Below, piece by piece: positions 34,958-42,205 of a DNA stretch of 64,000 bases. Position numbers and translations under genes: made by a program. The DNA comes from Chitinophaga agrisoli. Its GTDB lineage: Bacteria; Bacteroidota; Bacteroidia; Chitinophagales; Chitinophagaceae. The stretch covers positions 3,200,576-3,264,575 of the forward strand of contig NZ_VUOC01000004.1 in assembly GCF_008386695.1 (NCBI RefSeq). Direction: 5' to 3'. Under the pieces are notes generated by a model. The model saw only the letters and a list, made by a program, of their open reading frames with translations, did no database searches and was not told the DNA's origin. Each line of letters begins with the position of its first letter. Position 1 is the first letter of the stretch.

Positions 34958-35929
34958 ATGCAATACAGAAAATTCGGAAGGACCGGCTGGAACGTGAGCG
35001 AGGTAGGCTACGGTATGTGGGGTATGGCAGACTGGACCGGATCAGAAGAAAAAGAAGTCAACGATGCGCTGGACAGGTCCATAGAACTGGGCTGCACTTT
35101 CTTTGACACTGCCTGGGGCTATGGCGAAGGCCGTAGTGAAGGCATCCTGAACAAGACCTTAAAACGCCACCCCGGCAAAAGGTTATATGTAGCCACCAAA
35201 GTACCGCCTAAGAACCGTAAATGGCCTTCCAAGCCGGAATTTACAATAGACGAGGTATTCCCTGCAGACTATATAGTGGAATACACAGAAAAAAGCCTTA
35301 AAAACCTGGGCGTAGAGACCATTGACCTGCAGCAGTTCCATGTATGGGAAGATAACTGGGCACAGCTGGATGAATGGAAAGAAGCCATCACTAAACTTAC
35401 CCAACAGGGCAAGGTACTGGCCTGGGGCCTGAGCGTGAACCGTTGGGAACCGGATAATTGCCTGGAGACCATCAAAACCGGCTTAATAGACGCCATACAG
35501 GTGATCTATAACATATTTGACCAGAACCCGGAAGATAATTTATTACCCCTGTGCCGGGAGAAGAATATCGGCGTAATTGCCCGTGTGCCCTTTGACGAAG
35601 GTACCCTCACCGGCACCTTTACCAAAGAGACCACTTTCCCTGCAGGCGACTGGCGCGGCAGTTACTTTGTACCGGAGAATCTGAACGCTAGTGTGGACCA
35701 TGCCGATGCACTAAGGCCGCTGATCCCCGCTGGTATGACCATGCCGGAAATGGCGCTGCGGTTTATCCTGAGCAACCCGGATATTGCCACTACCATACCT
35801 GGTATGCGTAAGATCAGGAACGTGGAGGCGAATATGGGAGCCAGCGATGGCAAGGGATTGCCCGCTGATCTGCTGCAAACGCTGAAAGGGCATAGGTGGG
35901 ATAGAACGCCTACGGAGTGGTCACAATGA
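34958..35929 (+). CDS. Aldo/keto reductase
   Basis: A 323-residue NADPH-dependent (beta/alpha)8 barrel reductase. The motif FFDTAWGYGEGRSE carries the catalytic Asp and Tyr, ATKVPPKN the catalytic Lys, and a Gln/His segment (DLQQFHVWED) takes the position of the fourth residue. The C-terminal TTIPGMRKIRNVEANMGAS is the usual cofactor-phosphate loop. It resembles the YajO/Tas-type AKR12-like group; the physiological carbonyl substrate is unknown. It is transcribed away from the DJ-1 gene. Confidence 0.92.
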   Translation: MQYRKFGRTGWNVSEVGYGMWGMADWTGSEEKEVNDALDRSIELGCTFFDTAWGYGEGRSEGILNKTLKRHPGKRLYVATKVPPKNRKWPSKPEFTIDEVFPADYIVEYTEKSLKNLGVETIDLQQFHVWEDNWAQLDEWKEAITKLTQQGKVLAWGLSVNRWEPDNCLETIKTGLIDAIQVIYNIFDQNPEDNLLPLCREKNIGVIARVPFDEGTLTGTFTKETTFPAGDWRGSYFVPENLNASVDHADALRPLIPAGMTMPEMALRFILSNPDIATTIPGMRKIRNVEANMGASDGKGLPADLLQTLKGHRWDRTPTEWSQ

Positions 35930-35948
35930 TCTTGTATAATTTTATGTG

Positions 35949-35977
35949 AAAGGGCCGACAGTGTTGGCCTTTTTTTT
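35949..35977. terminator. Terminator between the aldo/keto reductase and GH127 genes
   Basis: A GGCC..GGCC hairpin with inner G-A-C/G-T-T pairing (about 35953-35969) is followed by nine T residues on the plus strand. It ends the reductase gene. Confidence 0.75.
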
Positions 35978-35980
35978 ATT

Positions 35981-37987
35981 TTACCACCTTCTCCCCACTA
36001 CCGGAAACTGCGCAATCCTTAAATGCGTACAACCATATGGTATCAACGTAACTTCCTCTTCCGGCCCTGTTTCCAATCCATAGCCAACACTGTAAGGCAA
36101 CGGACCTGTCATATCATTATACAATCCCCAGGACGGGATCCGCCTTGCCTTTGTTTTAATGACCAGCGGTGCAGCCTCCGGGCTCCAGGGATAGGCAGCC
36201 ACAGCGCCTTTCTTTTCTACCGTAAAGGCTGTATCCAGCTTATTATCCGGAGTTTCCGGCAGGCCGTAATTCCAGGGCGTGGTAGGGTGTATCTCTTCAT
36301 AGGCAGCGCCATAATCGATAGGATCTTTATCATTCTTTATGTGCTTCCGCTCCTCCCCTATTTTTAATGCATAGGTAAGCGGGCCACGTTCCACAGACAT
36401 AGAATTCTCAAACCAGCGCTCCTTAAAAACATGCATAGGCAGGTTCAGCTCCACCACATCACCAGATGACCAGCTACGGCTGATCTTAACCAGCTGCCCA
36501 CTACCGGCTTCTTTAAAAAGCTTACCGTTGATGGAAACCGTGCCCTTCATACACCACTCCGGGATCCGCAATTCAAGGGGAAAGGTCACCGATCCTGTTG
36601 CCTTCTGTGCTATCTGTAAGTTAAACCGGATGGTCTCTTCAAAAGGATAATTAGTTGTTTCTTTCAACGATACTTTAACCCCATTCGCCACCGTGGCATG
36701 TACTTCGCTGGGCGAGTACAGTAAAGCAGCAAGCCCTTTATCCGGTGTAGCAAACCACAGGTTCTGCGTAAACTTGGGCCAGCCCTGGTGCATATTGGAA
36801 GTGCAGCAGGGGTAACCGGTCAGCAGGCCATAACATACATCCGTACCGCTATGGTTTACATCAAAATTGCGGGTATGGCGCGTAAGCATTACCTGGTTGG
36901 CCTGCTGAAAATACTGCCGGCCGTTAAAGTCTTCCGTGATCTGGGTAGGCAGGGCATTAAAAGCGATCTTCTCCAGCTGGTCTGCAAGACTACCGTCGCC
37001 GGTGATAGCCAGCATACTTTCCAGGGAGTACATCATCTCTACTGCGGTACACAGCTCTGATCCCTGTGTGGGATTATTGCCATGCAGGGCCTCATCCGCC
37101 CCATATAAACCATGCGCCATACCATCATATTTACGCAGATCCTGCAGCGCTTTTTTAATCGCATCCAGGTATTGTTTGTCCGGGTGTTGCTGATAGTAGA
37201 TCACCGGCTCTTTAATGCCCTGGGCCAGGTTAACGCCATGGATACTGCCGGCAGTGGCCAGCATATCCGTATGCAGAAAAGCTTTTGTATAATCAAAGGT
37301 TTGTTTGTGCAGCAGGTCTGCCAGCTGCAGCAGGAACTGATCGCCGGTGATATTATAGAGCCAGTACACCACCATCAGGTTATCGCCGGCGCGGTACCGC
37401 GCCCAAAAAGACCAGTGATCCAATGGTTTGGAAGGCAGCTCTTTTAACTGATAGCGGAAATACCCCGTCAGCATTTTAATAACGCGTGGATCATTGGTAG
37501 CGGAGTAATACTGCTGCAGCACTTTTAACATCACCATCTTAGGCCACCAATCCCGGCTATTATCCCTTTGCAAACCCCGCTCCGGACCATAATCTTTAGC
37601 GGGACCAAAATAACCATCCGCCTGCTGACTGTTAATAGCCCATTCCACCCAGGGTTTTACCTTAGCGATCAGGGCGCTATCCTGCAGTATATAAGCCAGC
37701 GGCAGCAGCCCGTCTATCCAGTAGGGGCCGCGTTCCCATTGGTCGCCATCGCCGCCTAACCAGCCATTACGCTGGTTCATGACCAGCGGATACAATTGAT
37801 CCAGATTACCGGTAGCGCCGTTCTTCTGGCGGATCAGCATTTCCTTTAACCAACCCTGTGGCTCAATAGCGCCTAATGGCAGCGGTATATAAGGATTCTG
37901 CCGCAAAGGGCTGCGGCTGTTTACCTGTGCGGAAATATGCAATGTGCAGCAGATCAACAGGGCCTGCAGTAACCATTTCATGCTCAT
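35981..37987 (-). CDS. Secreted beta-L-arabinofuranosidase-type glycoside hydrolase (GH127-like)
   Basis: A 668-residue protein with a signal peptide (WLLQALLICCTLHISAQ). The (alpha/alpha)6 barrel of the DUF1680/GH127 superfamily spans about residues 40-430. The Zn/catalytic features are visible: GSELCTAVEMM (Glu311, Cys313, Glu317) and the vicinal pair Cys394-Cys395 in GYPCCTSNMHQGW. GH127 enzymes use a cysteine nucleophile to release beta-L-arabinofuranose. A C-terminal beta-sandwich follows. GH146 and other relatives share these motifs, so the exact family is not certain. A lone gene with its own terminator. Confidence 0.85.
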   Translation of the reverse strand: MSMKWLLQALLICCTLHISAQVNSRSPLRQNPYIPLPLGAIEPQGWLKEMLIRQKNGATGNLDQLYPLVMNQRNGWLGGDGDQWERGPYWIDGLLPLAYILQDSALIAKVKPWVEWAINSQQADGYFGPAKDYGPERGLQRDNSRDWWPKMVMLKVLQQYYSATNDPRVIKMLTGYFRYQLKELPSKPLDHWSFWARYRAGDNLMVVYWLYNITGDQFLLQLADLLHKQTFDYTKAFLHTDMLATAGSIHGVNLAQGIKEPVIYYQQHPDKQYLDAIKKALQDLRKYDGMAHGLYGADEALHGNNPTQGSELCTAVEMMYSLESMLAITGDGSLADQLEKIAFNALPTQITEDFNGRQYFQQANQVMLTRHTRNFDVNHSGTDVCYGLLTGYPCCTSNMHQGWPKFTQNLWFATPDKGLAALLYSPSEVHATVANGVKVSLKETTNYPFEETIRFNLQIAQKATGSVTFPLELRIPEWCMKGTVSINGKLFKEAGSGQLVKISRSWSSGDVVELNLPMHVFKERWFENSMSVERGPLTYALKIGEERKHIKNDKDPIDYGAAYEEIHPTTPWNYGLPETPDNKLDTAFTVEKKGAVAAYPWSPEAAPLVIKTKARRIPSWGLYNDMTGPLPYSVGYGLETGPEEEVTLIPYGCTHLRIAQFPVVGRRW

Positions 37988-38129
37988 GTAGTGGAATTTA
38001 ACAACAGCTGAACATACGAAGTTCTTTTGTAATTGTCAATCTGCACTTTAATTATATATTACGGAATGGCGCAATTTCCTTGTTATTTATATCTTTAAAG
38101 TCTGTTCCTGTTCCAACAAATTATAATTT

Positions 38130-38615
38130 ATGTTCCCTTTTACGATCTCTTCCCTGCTCACAAAAAAAGAGTATACAAAAGCTTATATAGCAGCTATCTA
38201 CAGAAAGCCCCTTACCCTGGTGATCACCGGGGCGTGTTTGCTGGTAGCAATCTCAGATCTGTTGCAATATTGCGGAATACCATTGCTGGGGACCTACCGG
38301 CCGGATCTTACCAACACATTACTGGTCGCTTTTGCCCTTGTGGCGTTGCCGCTTTCTTCATGGATGCGGGCCAGCCGGTATTATGATGCGCAGAAAAAGA
38401 TCCAGCAGGTGATAAACTACCAGTTTACTGATGAAGGCCTTACCATTAGCGGTGACAAATTCACTGATCAGTACACCTGGCAGGAGCTGCACAAAATAAG
38501 GGTCTACATAGGCTTTGTATACATCTATCCTGTGCAGGGTATGGGATATGTGATCCCCCAGAAAACATTCACCACAGAACAGGTTGCAGCCATCCAGCAA
38601 AAAATGAAACGCTAG
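38130..38615 (+). CDS. YcxB-like membrane protein
   Basis: A 161-residue protein with two membrane helices (about residues 28-46 and 62-80) and a cytoplasmic C-terminal domain with the YcxB pattern: YQFTDEGLTISGDKFTDQYTWQELHKIR, shown here only as its key blocks YQFTDEGLTI and YTWQEL, ending in a PQKTFTTEQ helix. The family has no established function. It ends shortly before the promoter of the leader ORF and EF-G region and is probably an independent unit. Confidence 0.7.
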   Translation: MFPFTISSLLTKKEYTKAYIAAIYRKPLTLVITGACLLVAISDLLQYCGIPLLGTYRPDLTNTLLVAFALVALPLSSWMRASRYYDAQKKIQQVINYQFTDEGLTISGDKFTDQYTWQELHKIRVYIGFVYIYPVQGMGYVIPQKTFTTEQVAAIQQKMKR

Positions 38616-38631
38616 CAGCACCTGCACACGC

Positions 38632-38662
38632 TTGTTCATTACATTAAATTGTACTATCTTTG
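38632..38662 (+). promoter_or_regulatory. Strong Bacteroidota-type promoter before the EF-G leader
   Basis: TTG (38632-38634), a 20-base spacer and TATCTTTG (38655-38662, TAnnTTTG) form a near-ideal promoter of this phylum. It drives the leader ORF at 38683 and, on read-through, the EF-G gene. Confidence 0.75.
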
Positions 38663-38682
38663 CACCGCAAAATTGATTTATT

Positions 38683-38811
38683 ATGATCAACAACTTCAAA
38701 TACAACACAGGTATCCTTACCAATACCACCATCAGGGCGGTAATTGCCAGTACTTGTATTGTCTTTATTAAGAACGGGGAGACAGATCCTGTTCAGGATA
38801 AAAGAGGTTAA
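38683..38811 (+). CDS. 42-codon leader peptide upstream of the EF-G paralogue
   Basis: A short ORF starting 20 bases after the TAnnTTTG box and ending TAA at 38811. The predicted peptide starts MINNFKYNTG, has a Thr/Ile-rich middle (TNTTIRAVIASTCIVFI) and ends DPVQDKRG. It is too short for a known domain. Its last codons (38796-38807) contain GGAT and AAGAGG, complementary to the left arm and loop of the downstream terminator (38840-38850). A ribosome at the stop codon would therefore mask the antiterminator strand. The arrangement matches leader peptides that control transcription attenuation. The ORF has not been shown to be translated. Confidence 0.55.
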   Translation: MINNFKYNTGILTNTTIRAVIASTCIVFIKNGETDPVQDKRG

Positions 38812-38866
38812 GATCATTCTCTTGAATATACTTCAGGGGCCTCTTCATCCGAAGAGGCCTTTTTTA
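38796..38866 (+). promoter_or_regulatory. Antiterminator/terminator pair (attenuator)
   Basis: The terminator is a perfect 9-base stem, GGCCTCTTC (38838-38846) with GAAGAGGCC (38851-38859), a 4-base loop and a T run. The competing structure pairs AAGAGG (38802-38807) with CCTCTT (38840-38845) and GGAT (38796-38799) with ATCC (38847-38850), 10 pairs with a small internal loop. The two exclude each other. A weaker third pairing, AAGAG with CTCTT at 38819-38823, is also possible. Confidence 0.65.
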
Positions 38867-38957
38867 TTTGTCTCCCCGTACCTCCAGACACACTAATCAA
38901 TTTATTTATCCAATTATTTGATCTGTAACAACAGGTGTGCGTGCTTATTGCCATCAC

Positions 38958-38980
38958 CTGCCCTGTTACGGAACGGGCAG
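38958..38980 (+). other. Hairpin in the EF-G 5' untranslated region
   Basis: CTGCCC (38958-38963) pairs with GGGCAG (38975-38980), continued by GTT/AAC around an ACGG loop. The 10-base direct repeat GCTTATTGCC flanks it at 38943-38952 and 38980-38989. It lies 35 bases before the start codon and could affect translation or mRNA stability. Confidence 0.5.
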
Positions 38981-39014
38981 CTTATTGCCTGCCATTTTGC
39001 AAACATTATAATAT

Positions 39015-41075
39015 ATGAAACGCTTAGATCAATTCAGGAATATAGGGATCATGGCCCATGTGGATGCTGGTAAAACTACTGTTACAGAACGTATGCTGTA
39101 TTACACCGGGCTTATACATAAACTGGGTAATGTAGATGATGGTAATACCGTAATGGACAGCGATCCGCAGGAAGAGAAAAGAGGTATCACCATTTCTTCT
39201 GCCGCTATTACCACCTACTGGAAACATGGAGATGATACTTACCAGGTGAACATTATTGATACGCCGGGGCACGTGGATTTTACCGCAGAAGTAGAGCGTT
39301 CCCTGCGTGTGCTGGATGGCGCCATAGCGGTATTCTGTGCAAAATCCGGCGTACAGCCGCAATCAGAGACCGTTTGGCTACAGGCCAACCGTTACGGCGT
39401 ACCACGTATTGCACTGGTGAATAAAATGGACCGGCAGGGCGCGGACTTTATGCACGTGGTGAATGAGATCCGCGAACAACTGCATGCCAATGCAGTACCT
39501 ATACAGCTACCCATTGGCGCGGAAGATAATTTCATTGGCGTAATAGACCTGGTGCGCATGAAGGCTTTAGTATGGGACAGCCAGGATGGTAAGACATACA
39601 CAGAACAGGATATTCCTGCGCATTTGTTAGCGGAAGCAACGCAGGCACGTATGCATTTACTGGAAGAACTGTCCCTCACAAATGAAGACATCTTTAACCA
39701 GTTTGTAGACGATCCTGCGGCGATCAGCACCGCCAGTATTTATGACGCATTGCGCACCGCTACCATTAAGATGCAGCTGGTGCCCGTACTGGCAGCCGCC
39801 GCGTATAAGAACAAAGGGGTACAACCATTACTGGATGCCGTGGTGCAATACCTGCCCGCGCCGGTGGATATACCTTCTGTTACAGGAACCGATCCCTATA
39901 CCGGTGAGACCATCACCCTTCATACAGATACAGCAGCTTCCTTTACCGGCCTGGCCTTTAAGACCATTGCCAATGATTATACGGGCAAGCTGACCTTGGT
40001 ACGTGTATATTCCGGCATCCTGCACGCAGGCGATACGCTGTGGAACAGCCGCACGGGTAAGAAAGTACGCGTAAGCCGTTTGCTGCGTATTATGTCTGAC
40101 AAATACGAAACCACAGAACAGATCACCGCCGGCGATATTGGCGCAGTAGTAGGTTTGAAAGAGATCAGAACAGGCGATACCCTCGCCAGTATTGATACCC
40201 CGGTATTATTGGAACAAATGCATTTCCCTGAGCCGATGATCGGTTATGCGATAGAAGCAAAATCAGCGAAGGAATCCGGTAAGATGGGCGAAGCCTTGTC
40301 CAAACTGGTAGAAGAAGACCCTACCCTGACGCTGGAAATAGACCCTGCCTCCGGACAAACCATCCTGAAAGGTATGGGCGAACTGCACCTGGAAGTAGTG
40401 CTGGAAAAGCTGGCCACAGAGCACCAGGTGGAAGTAAATAAGGGCCGTCCGCAGATCGCTTATAAAGAGATCTTTACGCAGGCAGTACAGCATAAGGAAG
40501 TATTCCGTAAACAAAGCGGCGGCTCCGGCAACTTTGCGGAAATACATTTTGAGTTGTCGTCCCGTGAGGATGAAGAGCCGGGCCTGGAGTTTGTAGACGA
40601 TATCCGTGGTGGCGCTATACCAAAGGAATTCGTCTCCGCTGTACGCAAAGGGTTTGAAGACGCCATGCGTACCGGCGTGCTGGCTGGTTACCCGGTAAAA
40701 GCCATGCGGGTAAGATTGTTTGACGGAGATGTGCACGTTAAGGATTCCCATGCGCAGGACTTTGAACAGGCCGCACACCTGGGCTTTAAAGCCGCTGCCG
40801 CCAGGGCCATGCCCCGGTTACTGGAACCACTGATGCTGGTGGATGTGACCTTACCGGAAGAGTACACCGGCATCGTAACCGGTGATCTGAACCGGCGCAG
40901 AGGTCTTATAAAAGGCATGGAGATGAAGGACAATGCCCAGTATATAAAAGCAGAGGTACCGTTGTCTGAGTTATTTGGCTATATAACGGTGCTACGTACA
41001 CTTACCTCCGGCAGGGCTGCCGCATCGCTGACGTTCCAGCGGTATCAGCTGGCGCCGGAAGCGGTGATGGCGTAA
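39015..41075 (+). CDS. fusA: Elongation factor G paralogue (EF-G2-like)
   Basis: A 686-residue EF-G with all five domains. G1 AHVDAGKT (14-21), G3 DTPGH (82-86) and G4 NKMD (136-139) are intact. The G5 region reads [10 protein letters not shown] (259-268), where standard EF-G has a GSA core, so the Gly and Ser are replaced by Ala. Domain IV retains a His-containing tip loop ([11 protein letters not shown]). The gene stands alone, not in the rpsL-rpsG-fusA cluster, so it is probably a second EF-G. Bacteroides EF-G2 is such a paralogue, active in starvation and lacking GTPase activity; whether this one is equivalent is open. TetQ-type ribosome protection is less likely. An attenuator precedes it. 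Confidence 0.9.
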   Translation: MKRLDQFRNIGIMAHVDAGKTTVTERMLYYTGLIHKLGNVDDGNTVMDSDPQEEKRGITISSAAITTYWKHGDDTYQVNIIDTPGHVDFTAEVERSLRVLDGAIAVFCAKSGVQPQSETVWLQANRYGVPRIALVNKMDRQGADFMHVVNEIREQLHANAVPIQLPIGAEDNFIGVIDLVRMKALVWDSQDGKTYTEQDIPAHLLAEATQARMHLLEELSLTNEDIFNQFVDDPAAISTASIYDALRTATIKMQLVPVLAAAAYKNKGVQPLLDAVVQYLPAPVDIPSVTGTDPYTGETITLHTDTAASFTGLAFKTIANDYTGKLTLVRVYSGILHAGDTLWNSRTGKKVRVSRLLRIMSDKYETTEQITAGDIGAVVGLKEIRTGDTLASIDTPVLLEQMHFPEPMIGYAIEAKSAKESGKMGEALSKLVEEDPTLTLEIDPASGQTILKGMGELHLEVVLEKLATEHQVEVNKGRPQIAYKEIFTQAVQHKEVFRKQSGGSGNFAEIHFELSSREDEEPGLEFVDDIRGGAIPKEFVSAVRKGFEDAMRTGVLAGYPVKAMRVRLFDGDVHVKDSHAQDFEQAAHLGFKAAAARAMPRLLEPLMLVDVTLPEEYTGIVTGDLNRRRGLIKGMEMKDNAQYIKAEVPLSELFGYITVLRTLTSGRAAASLTFQRYQLAPEAVMA

Positions 41076-41079
41076 AGGC

Positions 41080-41119
41080 AAAGAAGGGTGTATCGGAGTA
41101 CGGTACACCCTTCTTTTAT
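41080..41119. terminator. Terminator after the EF-G gene
   Basis: A perfect 13-base stem (41080-41092 with 41104-41116) has an 11-base loop and is followed by T residues. It lies just before the converging methyltransferase remnant. Confidence 0.9.
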
Positions 41120-41129
41120 CTAAGGATAT

Positions 41130-41360
41130 CTAATGAGACAAATAGTCGTTTATGCAGCTGGAGGCTTTACCTTGCCCACAACAGAGGTCCAGCCATTTGG
41201 CATAGCCTTGTTTATGAATAGTTGTTATAAGATGATCTTCCGGTTTAAATCTAAATTCCTGTTCGTAGCTATTGATACCGCTGGCATTACGCTCGCGGTT
41301 CATTCTTGTGTTGGCAACAACAGAAGACCAGATAAGTTCAGATTCCGAAAGCAATTCCAT
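41130..41360 (-). pseudogene. Truncated class I SAM-dependent methyltransferase
   Basis: This 76-codon ORF begins like a normal bacterial methyltransferase (MELLSESELIWSSVVANTRM, then FKPEDHLIT) and reaches motif I, AKWLDLCCGQGKA, the SAM-binding loop. It then stops a few codons later, after about 20 unrelated-looking residues, and motifs II-IV are missing. The break lies within about 50 bases of the EF-G terminator, so the 3' part was probably lost in a rearrangement. It starts 13 bases after the small membrane protein gene at 41374. It may still be transcribed but cannot be an active enzyme. Confidence 0.65.
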
Positions 41361-41373
41361 ACCAATAATTAAT

Positions 41374-41667
41374 TCATGCTGTATGCATAAATATACTCAT
41401 CATACGCAACAACGCCAAGCCCCAAAGCGCCAGATATACCCAACCCATCACACGTAAAAAATGACGATGATACCGGATAGTTATTATACCTAAAATTGGT
41501 AACACCACTAATATTCCAAACGCAAAAAAAGCATTCCAGAACGCGCTGCCCAATAACTTAAAATCTGTCCCCAACACCCACGAAATGGCTATCCTGCCTG
41601 CGCCATAAGAAAAACACAACGCAAATACATGAACCAGAACAACCCATATGTTTTTTAGTTTTGCCAT
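41374..41667 (-). CDS. Small hypothetical membrane protein
   Basis: A 97-residue protein with three predicted membrane helices (about residues 8-30, 43-63 and 72-92) and a short positively charged loop RYHRHF. I recognise no family. It is followed on the same strand by the truncated methyltransferase, with which it may have formed an operon. Confidence 0.5.
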   Translation of the reverse strand: MAKLKNIWVVLVHVFALCFSYGAGRIAISWVLGTDFKLLGSAFWNAFFAFGILVVLPILGIITIRYHRHFLRVMGWVYLALWGLALLRMMSIFMHTA

Positions 41668-42205
41668 GAATTATGCTTAATAGTGATCTCTTTTTTTTAA
41701 TCCCCTAAATATCAGCATCTTCTTAAGAAATTCTAATATTAGATGAATTTCGTATTGCAAATAAGGGTAAATAGTATAATTTTACATTAACGAAAAACAT
41801 TATTCAAGTATTACGAGAGGCCGTATTGTTTACTGTGAGCTATTAAAACCATCTGTCTGTTATTCCCATGTCGTGTAGTTTATGAGATTAAGAATTATAG
41901 TATAAGGCGTAACAGTTTATCTTTTGAAAACCTAAAATAACCAATTTGAAGAACCAGACACCAGCAGTTTCCAATTTAGAGTAGCAATTACCTGAGGGTA
42001 TTACCTCCGGCACGGAACTTTTATTGCATTATCTGTAGCGTGCTATCACCAGCCGTGCGGGAATCTTATGCCCGTTAACTAAAGCCAATGGATGTGTATT
42101 AAAGCAGTTGCGGTAGCTAAATACCCTTCAGCATAGTACTGTTGTTACGCTCATACGTCATCAATACAAACCTTACCATAATCTTTAAAAATCAATCCTT
42201 CAATT
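41668..42205. other. 538-base AT-rich intergenic region before the chitinase
   Basis: No credible ORF and no RNA gene seen. The region is clearly AT-rich in its first 300 bases. The final 200 bases contain short complementary blocks (CCGGCACGG near 42009 with CCGTGCGG near 42053; CGGG with CCCG just after) that could fold in a long chitinase 5' leader. No clear TAnnTTTG box was found. Confidence 0.5.

Noticed and set aside
38640-38870. 6S or other structured small RNA
   Set aside because: A leader ORF plus paired terminator/antiterminator explains the segment better; no 6S-type long closed bubble was seen. A stand-alone small RNA remains possible if read-through never occurs.
39015-41075. 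Tetracycline ribosome-protection protein (TetQ-like)
   Set aside because: The sequence follows EF-G throughout ([19 protein letters not shown] and a domain V of EF-G type) and lacks TetQ-specific features; kept as an EF-G paralogue.
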